Source: Symbioplanes lichenis (GTDB taxonomy: Bacteria > Actinomycetota > Actinomycetes > Mycobacteriales > Micromonosporaceae). Taken from it: a stretch of DNA of 64,000 nt. The stretch lies in contig NZ_JAUZQD010000005.1 of the NCBI RefSeq assembly GCF_030709675.1, positions 1 to 64,000 on the forward strand. Reading direction: 5' to 3'. A program made the position numbers and the translations under genes. Positions 16,747 through 24,717 of this stretch are shown one piece after another (the first letter of the stretch is position 1; each line of letters starts with the position of its first letter). Below the pieces are notes generated by a model, which did no database searches, was not told the origin of the DNA, and saw only the letters and a list, made by a program, of their open reading frames with translations.

Positions 16747-17616
16747 TCAGTGCCGGGCGTACTGGATGTCGGTCGAGTAGATCTCGAAGCCGAGCCGCCG
16801 GTAGAGGGCGACGGCCGCCGCGTTGGACTCGTCCACGTAGAGCAGGGCGTCGCCCAGGCCGAGCCCGGCGAGATGGCGCAGGCCGGCCACGCTGAGCGCG
16901 GCGCCCAGGCCCCGGCGGTGGCCGCCCGGGTCGACGCCGAGCACGTAGATCTCGCCCAGCGCCGGCTCGCCGCCCTCGGCGGGGTGCACCTTGGTCCAGT
17001 GGAAGCCCAGCAGGCGGTCGTCGGCCGGGTCGACGGCGAGCAGGAAACCGGCCGGGTCGAACCACGGCTCGGCCTGGCGCAGGCGCAGGTCGTCGCCGGT
17101 CCAGCGGCCCTGCTCGGGGTGGTGGGCGAAGGCCCGCGCGTTGACGCCCAGCCAGGCGTCGTCGTCCTGGCCGGGCACGAAAGAGCGGATCCGCACGCCG
17201 TCGGGCACCGGGACGTCGGGCAGCCCGTCGAGCGAGCGGCGCATCTGCCACAGCACGCGGTCGCGGATGAAACCGGCCTGCTCCGCGAAGGCGCGGGCGC
17301 CGGGCTCGTCGCCGTGCGCCCAGAACTGCAGCTCACCGGGGCCGGCGGCGGCCAGCAGGGCCGTGCCGTGGCCGCGGAGGCGGTGCTTGGGGTGGACGAC
17401 CAGCTCGCCCGAGGTGCCGTTGAGATAGGCATAGCCGGCGAGCTCGCCGCCGGGCGCCCGGGCGAGCAGGTGCCGGTGGACGTCACCGCGCAGGCCGAGC
17501 AGGCCGTCCTCGGAGAGAGGACTGACGCCGTCCGCCTCGTCCGCCGCGGTGGCCAACGCGAGCACGTCGGCCACCGCGGCGGCGGTGAGCTTCTCGGTGA
17601 CGCGGACGTCGGTCAT
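16747..17616 (-). CDS. mshD: mycothiol synthase MshD
   Basis: Tandem GNAT acetyltransferase that makes the last step of mycothiol, acetylating Cys-GlcN-Ins with acetyl-CoA in the cytoplasm. The 289 residues hold two GNAT domains. The first has the acetyl-CoA loop VHPKHRLRGHGTALL near residues 75-89. The second has VLGVDPGGHRRGLGAALSVAGL near 225-246 and ends LYRRLGFEIYSTDIQY. The gene follows glnR by two bases on the same strand, so it is very likely co-transcribed with it. The order glnR-mshD near a pst gene is also what I remember in M. tuberculosis (Rv0818-Rv0819-Rv0820). Confidence 0.93.
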   Translation of the reverse strand: MTDVRVTEKLTAAAVADVLALATAADEADGVSPLSEDGLLGLRGDVHRHLLARAPGGELAGYAYLNGTSGELVVHPKHRLRGHGTALLAAAGPGELQFWAHGDEPGARAFAEQAGFIRDRVLWQMRRSLDGLPDVPVPDGVRIRSFVPGQDDDAWLGVNARAFAHHPEQGRWTGDDLRLRQAEPWFDPAGFLLAVDPADDRLLGFHWTKVHPAEGGEPALGEIYVLGVDPGGHRRGLGAALSVAGLRHLAGLGLGDALLYVDESNAAAVALYRRLGFEIYSTDIQYARH

Positions 17617-17618
17617 GC

Positions 17619-18341
17619 TCAGACGGGCAGCGAGACGGGCTCGTTGTCGGGCAGCTGGCGGCCGTTGGGCGGGGTGACGAACTTGTAGCCGACCTGGCGC
17701 ACGGTGCCGATCATCGACTCGTATTCGGAGCCGAGCTTGGCCCGCAGGCGCCGCACGTGCACGTCGACCGTGCGGGTGCCGCCGAAGTAGTCGTAGCCCC
17801 AGACCTCGCGCAGCAGCTGGTCGCGGGTGAAGACCCGGCCCGGGTGCTGCGCCAGGAACTTGAGCAGCTCGAACTCCTTGTAGGTGAGGTCGAGCGGGCG
17901 GCCCTTGAGCTTCGCCGCGTAGGTGTCGGGGTCGATGTTGAGCTCACCGGCGCGGATCGAGCCGCCGGCGCCGGCGGTCGCGTTGGTCAGGCGGCCGACA
18001 CCCAGGCGCAGCCGGGCCTCGACCTCGGCCGGGCCCGCGGTGGCGAGGATGACGTCGTCGACACCCCAGTCGGCGTTGAGCGCGATGAGGCCGGCCTCGG
18101 TGACCACGGCGATCAGCGGGACGCCGATGCCGGTCGCGTGCAGCATCCGGCACGTCGCCCGGGCCTCGGAGAGCTCGGAGCGCGCGTCCACCAGCACGGC
18201 GTCGGGGCTGGGGCCCGACACCAGGGTGCGCACGTCGCGCGGGGCGGTGCGCACGGAGTGGGGCAGCAGGTCCAGCGCGGGCAACACGGCGGAAGGCTCG
18301 CCGGCGCGGGCCGTCACCAACAGGAGAAGTTCCACACTCAC
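17619..18341 (-). CDS. glnR: orphan OmpR-family regulator GlnR
   Basis: Global nitrogen regulator of actinobacteria, 240 residues. The receiver-like half is atypical ([34 protein letters not shown]) and lacks a normal acidic pocket. This fits GlnR, which works without a cognate kinase. The winged helix contains [28 protein letters not shown] and [15 protein letters not shown]. Known targets of the family are glutamine synthetase, amt and nitrite/nitrate genes. Start: GTG at 18341; a second GTG at 18335 has better spacing from GAGG and may be the true one. It is followed by mshD in an apparent operon. Confidence 0.93.
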   Translation of the reverse strand: MSVELLLLVTARAGEPSAVLPALDLLPHSVRTAPRDVRTLVSGPSPDAVLVDARSELSEARATCRMLHATGIGVPLIAVVTEAGLIALNADWGVDDVILATAGPAEVEARLRLGVGRLTNATAGAGGSIRAGELNIDPDTYAAKLKGRPLDLTYKEFELLKFLAQHPGRVFTRDQLLREVWGYDYFGGTRTVDVHVRRLRAKLGSEYESMIGTVRQVGYKFVTPPNGRQLPDNEPVSLPV

Positions 18342-18636
18342 CTCGATCCTCGCGGCACAAGCGGCCGCTCAGGTGACCCGGTCTGCGCGCATCGCTGCAG
18401 CGCAACCGGATTGGGTCTCGTCCCGGCGTCACCGACGGGTGGGCTGGCACCACCTTAACCGATGCATCAGCCCGTTCACCCGTCCGCGACTGTCGTGTGA
18501 TGCGGCGTACGCCCACGAGGTGGCCGAACGGTCAAATCTTGACCAACCTTTCACCCGAGCGCCGGCGTCCGTCCGATGGGAGCGTGCCCAGGCGGCGCCT
18601 GCGCGGGGACTTGCCCGGTCTGGCACCATCGCAGGC
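18342..18636. other. 295-bp divergent intergenic region between glnR and a membrane protein gene
   Basis: No gene, RNA or strong hairpin is supported. It must contain the promoters for glnR (leftward) and the membrane protein (rightward). No convincing -35/-10 pair was identified. Confidence 0.4.
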
Positions 18637-19635
18637 GTGTTTCCCTCAACCCCGCGCGACAGCGATGCCTGGGACGAAGACGCCACCAGGGACGTCGCCA
18701 GGTCCGCGCCGGGCCGTGGCCACTTCTACGCCGGCGACCGGGAGGACGAGCGCAAACCGTCCGGTGACGGCGACGACGCGGAGTTCGAGGAGGAAGAGGT
18801 CCGGGTCGTCCCGGTGCGCCGGCAACTGTCGGTGGCCATCGCCGGGTTCGCGGGGCTGCTCGGCGCCGGCCTGGTGCTCGGTGCGCAGACGTCGGGGCCG
18901 GACGCGCGGCTGCCGTACGCCATCGTGCTCTTCGGGGTGCAGCTGCTCTATGTGCTCGCCTTCACGATGGCCATCCGGCCGCCCGCGGCGTACACGGTCG
19001 CGGGAATTTCCCTCGTCGCCGGAGCCCTCGCCGACTATGCGGCGGTGACCGACGACTCGCCGGGCGTCATGTCGCTCCTCTATGTCCTGGGCGGCGGCTT
19101 CGTCGCAGCCCTCGTCGGCCAGGCGATCCGGCCGGAGGACCGGCTGCGGCTGCGCGACGCGCTCGGCGGCACCTTCCTGGTCGTGCTCGGCCCGGTCTGT
19201 CTGGCCCTGCTCATCGTCCTGACCCGTCGCCCGGCCGGCACCCAGGCCGTCCTGATGTGCCTCGGCGCGGTGGGGGTGACGCTGCTCGTGGCCCACCTGA
19301 CCGACGCCGTGTTCCCCAAGCCGCGGATCGCCCCGCAGGTGCCCCGCGGGGCCACGGGCATCGTGCTGGGCGCCATGCTCGGCACCTTCGGCGCGGCCGC
19401 GCTGGGCAGCGTGCTGGTTCTGCCCTTCACCCCGGGCAAGGGCGCGATCCTCGGCCTGGTCGTGGCGGGCATCGCCGCGCTGGTCGACCTGGCCGTCAAC
19501 TACTCCGAGGCGGGCCGGGGGCTGGCCGGGGACGCGCCCACCTTCTGGGTCGCTCGGCACATGCAGGGGCCGCTCGGGGCGTTCGCGCTCGCGGTCCCGG
19601 CCACGTACATCCTCGCGGTGTTCGTTCTCTCCTAG
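18637..19635 (+). CDS. multi-pass membrane protein with acidic N-terminus
   Basis: Function not recognised. The 332-residue protein has a hydrophilic acidic N-terminal tail of about 60 residues (including DDAEFEEEEV) followed by eight or nine hydrophobic helices. These begin at LSVAIAGFAGLLGAGLVLGA and end with LAVPATYILAVFVLS. Short loops carry RPEDRLRLRDALGG and FPKPRIAPQVPRG. It resembles conserved actinobacterial membrane proteins found near glnR, but I cannot assign a transport role. The GTG at 18637 is chosen because it opens the conserved acidic tail; the frame is open upstream. The DUF2993 gene follows 54 bp later. Confidence 0.7.
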   Translation: MFPSTPRDSDAWDEDATRDVARSAPGRGHFYAGDREDERKPSGDGDDAEFEEEEVRVVPVRRQLSVAIAGFAGLLGAGLVLGAQTSGPDARLPYAIVLFGVQLLYVLAFTMAIRPPAAYTVAGISLVAGALADYAAVTDDSPGVMSLLYVLGGGFVAALVGQAIRPEDRLRLRDALGGTFLVVLGPVCLALLIVLTRRPAGTQAVLMCLGAVGVTLLVAHLTDAVFPKPRIAPQVPRGATGIVLGAMLGTFGAAALGSVLVLPFTPGKGAILGLVVAGIAALVDLAVNYSEAGRGLAGDAPTFWVARHMQGPLGAFALAVPATYILAVFVLS

Positions 19636-19689
19636 CTCTGGGCATATACCGTCGCCGACTCCGTTACTCCTTCTCTGCGAGGTGCTCAG

Positions 19690-20481
19690 GTGGCCGAGGT
19701 CTACGGGTCGGCGCAGCCGCGCAAGCGTCGCCGGGGCCGGAAGCTGCTCGTCGGCTTCCTGGTCCTGCTCGTGCTGCTCGTCGTCGCGCTGGTGGTGGCC
19801 GACCGGGTGGCCGCCTCCTACGCGGAGCGCACCATCGGCGACCGGGTGAGCCAGCAGCTGACCAACCAGCAGGCGACCGCGGAGAGCCCGGACGTCACGG
19901 TCGAGGGCGTGCCCTTCCTGACCCAGGTCGCCCGCGGGGAGTACCAGGAGATCAAGATCCTGCTGCGGGACTTCTCCGCGCCCGCCGGCAACGGCCAGAC
20001 GATCAAGATGCCCACCCTCGACATCCGGGCCAAGGACGTCGCCGCGCCGCTCAACACGCTGCGCACCGGCAACGGCGACATCACCGCCGGCACGGTGACG
20101 GGCACGGGCACCATCGCGTACGCGGACCTCGCCGCCCTCATCGACCAGGAGGGCCTCAAGGTCTCCGAGCAGGACGGCAAGCTCGTCGGCACGGCCCCGG
20201 TCCAGGCGCTCGGGCAGACCTTCCAGGTCACCGGTACGGCCAACCTCGAGGTGGCCGACGGGGTGGTGCGCGTGCGCTTCGCCGACGTGACGGCGGAGGG
20301 GCTCCCGGCGATCCCGCTGGTGCAGAACATCGTCGACAACTACGTGAAGAACCTCTCGTACGACCTCGACGTGCCCGCGCTACCCCTCGACCTGAAGGTC
20401 CAGAAGGTCGAGCCCAAGCCGGAGGGCCTGGTCGTGACGGCGGGGGCGGACAACGTGCCGCTGAACTCCGGCGGACTGTGA
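19690..20481 (+). CDS. LmeA-type DUF2993 phospholipid-binding protein
   Basis: Envelope protein of the DUF2993 family, 263 residues. A basic N-terminus (RKRRRGRK) precedes one transmembrane anchor (LLVGFLVLLVLLVVALVVA, near residues 20-38). The extracytoplasmic domain follows, with RTIGDRVSQQL, VTVEGVPFLTQVARGEYQEIKI and FADVTAEGLPAIPLVQNIV. The mycobacterial member LmeA (Rv0817c) binds phosphatidylinositides and is needed for lipomannan maturation. Here an envelope glycolipid role is inferred by homology. In M. tuberculosis it also neighbours glnR, which agrees with this context. The GTG start is the first in frame after the preceding gene. Confidence 0.85.
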   Translation: MAEVYGSAQPRKRRRGRKLLVGFLVLLVLLVVALVVADRVAASYAERTIGDRVSQQLTNQQATAESPDVTVEGVPFLTQVARGEYQEIKILLRDFSAPAGNGQTIKMPTLDIRAKDVAAPLNTLRTGNGDITAGTVTGTGTIAYADLAALIDQEGLKVSEQDGKLVGTAPVQALGQTFQVTGTANLEVADGVVRVRFADVTAEGLPAIPLVQNIVDNYVKNLSYDLDVPALPLDLKVQKVEPKPEGLVVTAGADNVPLNSGGL

Positions 20482-20551
20482 CGGCTGCCTCCCGTCCCGG
20501 ATGGTGATAGAGGTTTTCCGCTCTGTAACACCGCTGGTAGGGTCGGTCACC

Positions 20552-20629
20552 ATGAGCCTGTTGCTCACCAAGAGGCGCGCGGTCGACCTGTGCCGCGTGG
20601 CCGCCTGCCTGTGTCGCCCCGCACTCTGA
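20552..20629 (+). CDS. cysteine-rich leader peptide upstream of the rhodanese operon
   Basis: A 25-codon ORF with ATG and TGA, encoding DLCRVAACLC at residues 12-21 (three cysteines in eight codons). TAGGGT at 20538-20543, eight bases before the ATG, predicts a leaderless transcript. Poly-cysteine leaderless ORFs that attenuate the downstream sulfur operon when cysteine is plentiful are known upstream of the mycobacterial cysA2 rhodanese gene. The position, size and codon content here match that mechanism. An inverted repeat lies directly after the stop. The peptide itself probably has no function. Confidence 0.75.
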   Translation: MSLLLTKRRAVDLCRVAACLCRPAL

Positions 20630-20630
20630 C

Positions 20631-20671
20631 GGGGCCACTCGCGCTTTCCTTTTTCGCCCGGCAGTGGCGCC
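20631..20671 (+). promoter_or_regulatory. candidate attenuator stem-loop between leader ORF and rhodanese
   Basis: GGGGCCACT (20631-20639) can pair with AGTGGCGCC (20663-20671) with one mismatch. The loop contains CCTTTTTCG. It starts one base after the leader TGA, so ribosome stalling at the cysteine codons could change its folding. About 110 bp remain to the rhodanese start, which has its own AAGGGAG. Confidence 0.5.
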
Positions 20672-20780
20672 GTACGCAAACCGTGATCCGTTTTCCGGGT
20701 CGGCGCGCGTGCGTCCTCTTCACCACCCCAGCTCTCGCGCGCTGACTCACCCATCTCTCACCTGACAAGGGAGTAATCCG

Positions 20781-21629
20781 ATGAGTCGCGACTCCGCACT
20801 CGTCTCTGCCGACTGGGCCGAGAAGAACCTCGACACCCCGGGTGTCGTCTTCGTCGAGGTCGACGAGGACACCACCGCCTACGACGGCGGCCACATCCCC
20901 GGTGCCGTGAAGCTCGACTGGAAGACCGACCTGCAGGACCCGGTGCGCCGGGACTTCGTGAACCAGGAGCAGTTCTCCGCCCTGCTGTCCGAGAAGGGCA
21001 TCTCCAACGACGACGTCGTGGTGCTCTACGGCGGCAACAACAACTGGTTCGCCGCGTACGCGTACTGGTACTTCAAGCTCTACGGCCACGAGCAGGTCAA
21101 GCTGATCGACGGCGGCCGCAAGAAGTGGGAGCTCGACGCGCGTACCTACACCAAGGACGTGCCGTCGCGGGCCAAGACTTCCTACCAGGCTTCGGCGCCG
21201 GACCTCTCCATCCGCGCCTTCCGCGACGAGGTCGTGCAGGCCATCGGCGTGAAGAACCTCGTCGACGTGCGCAGCCCCGACGAGTTCGCCGGCCGGCTCC
21301 TCGCCCCGGCGCACCTGCCGCAGGAGCAGTCCCAGCGCGGTGGCCACATCCCCACGGCGATCAGCGTGCCGTGGAGCAAGGCGGCCAACGAGGACGGCAC
21401 CTTCAAGTCCGACGAGGAGCTGAAGAAGATCTACGGCGACGCCGGCCTCGACGGCAGCAAGGACACCATCGCCTACTGCCGCATCGGCGAGCGCTCCTCG
21501 CACACCTGGTTCGTGCTGCGCGAGCTCCTGGGCCAGGAGAACGTGAAGAACTACGACGGTTCGTGGACCGAGTACGGCTCGCTCATCGGCGTGCCGATCG
21601 CGCTCGGCGACGAGCCCGGAAAGGCGTGA
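20781..21629 (+). CDS. sseA: thiosulfate sulfurtransferase (rhodanese)
   Basis: Two-domain rhodanese, 282 residues, transferring sulfane sulfur from thiosulfate to an acceptor thiol such as cyanide or a reduced thiol. The non-catalytic N-terminal domain has VEVDEDTTAYDGGHIPGA. The catalytic domain has NLVDVRSPDEF and the active-site loop YCRIGERSSHTW with Cys near residue 233. It belongs to the CysA2/SseA type of actinobacteria, always followed by the small SseC (DUF1416) protein as here. AAGGGAG lies eight bases before the ATG. The upstream cysteine leader suggests induction when cysteine is limiting. Confidence 0.92.
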   Translation: MSRDSALVSADWAEKNLDTPGVVFVEVDEDTTAYDGGHIPGAVKLDWKTDLQDPVRRDFVNQEQFSALLSEKGISNDDVVVLYGGNNNWFAAYAYWYFKLYGHEQVKLIDGGRKKWELDARTYTKDVPSRAKTSYQASAPDLSIRAFRDEVVQAIGVKNLVDVRSPDEFAGRLLAPAHLPQEQSQRGGHIPTAISVPWSKAANEDGTFKSDEELKKIYGDAGLDGSKDTIAYCRIGERSSHTWFVLRELLGQENVKNYDGSWTEYGSLIGVPIALGDEPGKA

Positions 21630-21634
21630 CCGCC

Positions 21635-21967
21635 ATGACCACCCCCTCCAACATCGCGGACGGCTGCGCCGCTCCCGACCAGTCGGCGCCCCTCCCCGCC
21701 AGCGTCGACCTGGAGAAGGAGACGGTCATCACCGGCATCGTCTCCAACGCCGAGGGCGAGGCGGTGGGTGGCGCGTACGTCCGCCTGCTCGACTCGTCCG
21801 GCGAGTTCACCGCCGAGGTCGTGACGTCGCCGGAGGGTGTCTTCCGCTTCTTCGCGGCGCCGGGGTCGTGGACGCTGCGCGCGCTCTCCCGCGCCGGCAA
21901 CGGTGACCTGGCTGTCGACGCCACGCGCGGTGTGAACGAAGTGGCGCTGGCGGTCGCGGCGGCCTGA
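21635..21967 (+). CDS. sseC: SseC family protein (DUF1416)
   Basis: A 110-residue DUF1416/SseC protein, a single beta-sandwich resembling carboxypeptidase regulatory-like (CarboxypepD_reg) folds. It shows ETVITGIVSNAEGEAVGGAYVRLLDSSGEFTAEVVTSPEGVFRFFAAPGSWTLR in separate strands. It is the constant partner of actinobacterial rhodanese genes and is presumed to help sulfur handling; no activity is established. The ATG at 21635 is used. A GTG at 21626 in frame overlaps the rhodanese stop and could couple translation. A hairpin follows at 21984-22016. Confidence 0.85.
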   Translation: MTTPSNIADGCAAPDQSAPLPASVDLEKETVITGIVSNAEGEAVGGAYVRLLDSSGEFTAEVVTSPEGVFRFFAAPGSWTLRALSRAGNGDLAVDATRGVNEVALAVAAA

Positions 21968-21983
21968 CCCACGCTCTGTTCGA

Positions 21984-22016
21984 CAGGGGCGGTACTCCTC
22001 CGGGGTGCCGCCCCTG
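21984..22016 (+). terminator. hairpin after sseA-sseC
   Basis: CAGGGGCGG (21984-21992) pairs with CCGCCCCTG (22008-22016), a perfect 9-bp stem. No U-run follows, so it may act as a GC-rich actinobacterial terminator or a 3' stabiliser. Confidence 0.55.
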
Positions 22017-22142
22017 CTCGTTGTCCACAGGCGGGAAAGTTATCCACAGATCATGACTTCCGGGATGACACGGCGCTATTGACGTGAGTAGCGTTGCGGC
22101 ATGACTAGACCAAAGGATCCTGCCGGCGGTACTGTGACGCGT

Positions 22143-22376
22143 ATGCCCGCCGAACACATCGAGGTGCCGCTGGAGGGCGCAGCTCTTGTCGCGGCGCGCG
22201 AGGCTGCTCGTCGTGACGGCGTCTCCCTGCCCGAGTGGCTCGCCGAAGCCGCGTGGACGCAAGCCGTCGCGCAGGCTGCCCGGTCGACCGCCGAGGAGGA
22301 TCGGCGCTGGCCCGATGAGCTGCCGGGCTGGCGCGAGGATGCGCTCGACCGCATCTTCGATCAGGACGCCGCGTGA
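22143..22376 (+). CDS. putative antitoxin of a MazEF-like module
   Basis: A small acidic protein (77 residues) directly upstream of, and overlapping by four bases, a MazF/PemK-like gene, which makes it the likely antitoxin. The N-terminal part (EHIEVPLEGAALVAAREAARRDGVSLPEWL) has the strand-helix-helix look of a ribbon-helix-helix DNA-binding domain. The C-terminal tail is rich in acidic and tryptophan residues (DRRWPDELPGWREDALDRIF), as is usual for toxin-binding tails. Start: ATG 22143 has TACTGT seven bases upstream (leaderless). An in-frame ATG at 22101 would add 14 residues and also has a possible -10 (TAGCGT). Confidence 0.7.
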   Translation: MPAEHIEVPLEGAALVAAREAARRDGVSLPEWLAEAAWTQAVAQAARSTAEEDRRWPDELPGWREDALDRIFDQDAA

Positions 22377-22675
22377 AGCGAGGCGAGATCTGGCGCGTGG
22401 TGCGAGCCGGGCGCGAGCGTTCCGTGGTCATCGTCGGTCATGACGCCCTGACCCTGGAGCGGGACGCGGTGCTCGTCGTGCCTTTGTCGGAAGTGATCGG
22501 TGCGTCTCTCGTTCAGCCGCACCTGGCCGACAACGCCGGTCGCCCTGTCGGTGTCGCTCTGACGCCTCGCGTGGGCGAGATCGCCAAGGGATACCTCAAG
22601 GCGCCGCGAGGTGAGCTCGAGGCGGCGAGCGGCGAAAGCCTCGACATCGCGCTGCGGGCGGCGCTGGACCTGTGA
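22373..22675 (+). CDS. MazF/PemK-like toxin (predicted endoribonuclease)
   Basis: A 100-residue protein with the PemK/MazF opening KRGEIWRV and a small barrel: VVIVGHDALTLERDAVLVVPLSEV, then VGVALTPRVGEIAKGYL. Family members cleave mRNA at short motifs and halt growth when the antitoxin is degraded. The usual (K/P)RPxLI strand is replaced by ERSVVIV, so it is a divergent member. GTG start overlaps the antitoxin stop (GTGA). Autoregulation by the pair is expected. No other mobile features surround it. Confidence 0.75.
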   Translation: MKRGEIWRVVRAGRERSVVIVGHDALTLERDAVLVVPLSEVIGASLVQPHLADNAGRPVGVALTPRVGEIAKGYLKAPRGELEAASGESLDIALRAALDL

Positions 22676-22710
22676 CCTTGGGGCGGGCGGCGGCGTGCGA
22701 GCATGGCGGC

Positions 22711-23583
22711 GTGACCAGTCCGCCGCAGTTCGCTTCCGGGCCGCCGCCTGCGCCGGGGCGGCCGAAGCGGCGGTGGTGGGTGGCCGGGATCGTGGCGGCC
22801 TGGGCGCTGGTGCTGGCGGGGGCGGCGGTGTGGTCGGTGCGGAACGATCCGCCGACCGTGGCGGAGCAGCGGGACATCGCGGCGGCGCTGCCGATCGTGC
22901 AGCGGGCCGGGGGGTTCGTGGTCGCCGCGGCGGACGGGCCGGGGCAGGTCATGGAGGTCGGGGCGTTGAGCTTCGACCGGGACTGTGCGCTCACGCCGGT
23001 GCGCGACGGGGTCGAGGCGGCGCGGGAGGTCGTTGTGCGGGTCAAGGACAACGAGGCGCCCGAGGTGCTGGAGTCGATCGCGGCGAAGCTGCCCGGCGAC
23101 CTGCACGCGGCGGTGGAGCACAACGTGGACCAGACGCGCTATTCGCTGCGGGGGGACGCGGGGGAGTTTGTGGGGGTCGACGCGGCGATCCGGGACACGG
23201 ACACGACGATCCGGGTGCGGGTGTCGACCGGGTGCCGGCCGCTGGCGGGTGGGGTGGACTATGCGCCCGCGCCTGTGCCGGCGGTGGCGGGGCAGGAGCC
23301 GGACGCGTTCCGGGACGCCGTGGCGGCGCTGGGCGGGGGGACGGCGGCGACGGTGATCGAGGTCGCGTGCCCGGGCGGCAGCGGGGCGGCGCGGACGGTG
23401 GTGGCGGACGGGGTGAAGGCGCCGGCGGACCTCGGGGCGGCGCTGCGGGACGTGGCCGGCGGGGCGGTTGTCGTGCGGGCCGCGGCGGGCGAGTGGGCGT
23501 ACCGGGTGGGGGCGGTGTCGATGGTTGTCACCGCGGCCGAGGGCGCCGCGCGGGTCAGTGCGACGACGGGCTGCGCTCAGTAG
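22711..23583 (+). CDS. membrane-anchored protein of unknown function
   Basis: Not recognised. The 290-residue protein has a proline-rich N-terminus, one transmembrane helix (WWVAGIVAAWALVLAGAAVW, near residues 22-41) and an extracytoplasmic region of about 245 residues. That region seems to hold two similar halves, each with a strand-helix-strand pattern and a cysteine near its end (VSTGCRPL near residue 174 and SATTGCAQ at the C-terminus). Another cysteine pair (RDCAL, VACPGG) may form disulfides. GTG 22711 is chosen because it begins the conserved-looking TSPPQF tail. The 3' end overlaps the convergent DsrE gene by 7 bp. Confidence 0.6.
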   Translation: MTSPPQFASGPPPAPGRPKRRWWVAGIVAAWALVLAGAAVWSVRNDPPTVAEQRDIAAALPIVQRAGGFVVAAADGPGQVMEVGALSFDRDCALTPVRDGVEAAREVVVRVKDNEAPEVLESIAAKLPGDLHAAVEHNVDQTRYSLRGDAGEFVGVDAAIRDTDTTIRVRVSTGCRPLAGGVDYAPAPVPAVAGQEPDAFRDAVAALGGGTAATVIEVACPGGSGAARTVVADGVKAPADLGAALRDVAGGAVVVRAAAGEWAYRVGAVSMVVTAAEGAARVSATTGCAQ

Positions 23584-23939
23584 ACGACGGCCTGGGCGCC
23601 GTCGCCCATGATTTCCTCGACGAAGACGGCGGCGCCGGCGATGCGGATGCCCGGGAGGGTGTCGGCGGGGCCGATGTCGCGGCGGGCCGCGCACTGGGTG
23701 CACAGGGTCACCGTGCCCGAGGCCAGGAGCAGGTCGAGCAGGTCCGGCAGGGGCGCGGCGTGCGGCAGCTCGAAGGACGCGGCCCGGCCCGGCAGGGCGA
23801 ACCACGCCGACTCGCCGGTCAGCCAGAAGGAGACCGGCACGCCGGCCGCCGCCGCGGTGCTCGCCACCGTGAACGCCTGGGAGCAGCGCTCCGGGGCGTC
23901 GGCGCCGGCGGTGGTCTTGACGACGAGAAGGCGGGCCAT
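23577..23939 (-). CDS. DsrE family protein
   Basis: A 120-residue protein of the DsrE/DsrF-like fold, which binds or transfers sulfur via cysteine. Visible are the first strand ARLLVVKTTAGADAPERCSQAFTVASTAAAAG, a central VSFWLTGESAW, and the GTVTLCTQCAARRDI segment with two nearby cysteines that could carry a persulfide. The position near the rhodanese-SseC pair makes a sulfur-relay role attractive but unproven. Start ATG 23939 fits the family N-terminus; an ATG at 23951 would add four residues. It is divergent from the small membrane protein gene. Confidence 0.75.
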   Translation of the reverse strand: MARLLVVKTTAGADAPERCSQAFTVASTAAAAGVPVSFWLTGESAWFALPGRAASFELPHAAPLPDLLDLLLASGTVTLCTQCAARRDIGPADTLPGIRIAGAAVFVEEIMGDGAQAVVY

Positions 23940-23965
23940 GCCGGTCAGCATAGGATGGTCCCGTC

Positions 23966-24070
23966 ATGGTTACGGAGATCGGGTATGTCAGCCTGCTGGT
24001 CGCCGGCATCGGCGCGCTGGCGGGCGGTTTGGGCTATCTGGCTATGCGCATTGCAAGGGGACGCTGGTGA
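23966..24070 (+). CDS. 34-residue single-pass membrane protein coupled to nitrobindin
   Basis: A very short ORF starting MVTEIGYVSLLVAGIGALAG and ending in the basic tail MRIARGRW. It predicts one glycine-rich transmembrane helix (residues 6-28) with a positively charged cytoplasmic end. TAGGAT lies nine bases upstream of the ATG. The stop TGA overlaps the GTG of the nitrobindin gene by four bases, which argues that it is really translated and couples the two. Function unknown; it could anchor or escort the heme protein. Confidence 0.6.
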   Translation: MVTEIGYVSLLVAGIGALAGGLGYLAMRIARGRW

Positions 24071-24669
24071 GCAGTGAGACGGAGAACCCCCTCGGACCGC
24101 CGCCCTGGCTGAACGCGCCGCCGGTCGAGGGCTATCCGTACGAGGACACCCACGATCTGCGGTCGGGGCCGGACCTGCACCCGGCGCTGCTCGGGCTGCT
24201 GCCGTTCATCGGGCTGTGGCGGGGCCGCGGCCAGGGCGGGTTCCCGGCGACGGAGGACTACAACTTCGCGCAGGAGATCCGGATCAGCCACGACGGCCGG
24301 CCCTTCCTGGCCTACGAGTCGCGCATCTGGCTGCTCGACGACGAGTCGAAGCCGCTCGGGATGGCGGACCGGGAGTTCGGGTTCTGGCGGCCGGTGCTCA
24401 ACGCCGAGGGGCGCCCGACGGACGAGATGGAGGCCACGCTCACCACGCAGGAGGGCGTGATCGAGATCTACGAGGGCGAGGCCAAGGGCACGCGGCTCGA
24501 GATGGCGACGGCCGGGGTCGGGCACACGGCGACGGGGCTGGCGGTCTCGGGTGGGCATCGCCTGTTCGGGATCGTGGAGGGTGCGCTGCTCTATGCGTAC
24601 GAGATGGCGGCCAAGGGTGAGGCCCTCCAGCCGCACCTCTCCGCGCGCCTGTTGCGCATCGGGGGTTGA
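24067..24669 (+). CDS. nitrobindin (FABP-like heme protein)
   Basis: A beta-barrel protein of the nitrobindin/DUF1794 family, 200 residues. The signature GLWRGRGQGGFP is near residues 47-58, and YNFAQEIRISHDG plus REFGFWRP supply further barrel strands. The C-terminal QPHLSARLLRIGG holds the histidine that ligates ferric heme in characterised members. Actinobacterial relatives (M. tuberculosis Rv0813c, Rv2717c) bind heme and can isomerise peroxynitrite to nitrate. It is translated from a GTG overlapping the small membrane protein stop. A Fur-family regulator gene follows 48 bp later, consistent with redox or metal stress control. Confidence 0.85.
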   Translation: MSSETENPLGPPPWLNAPPVEGYPYEDTHDLRSGPDLHPALLGLLPFIGLWRGRGQGGFPATEDYNFAQEIRISHDGRPFLAYESRIWLLDDESKPLGMADREFGFWRPVLNAEGRPTDEMEATLTTQEGVIEIYEGEAKGTRLEMATAGVGHTATGLAVSGGHRLFGIVEGALLYAYEMAAKGEALQPHLSARLLRIGG

Positions 24670-24717
24670 GCAAGGGCGCGGCGGTCGCGAGGCCGCCGCG
24701 CGAACTATGCTCGACGT

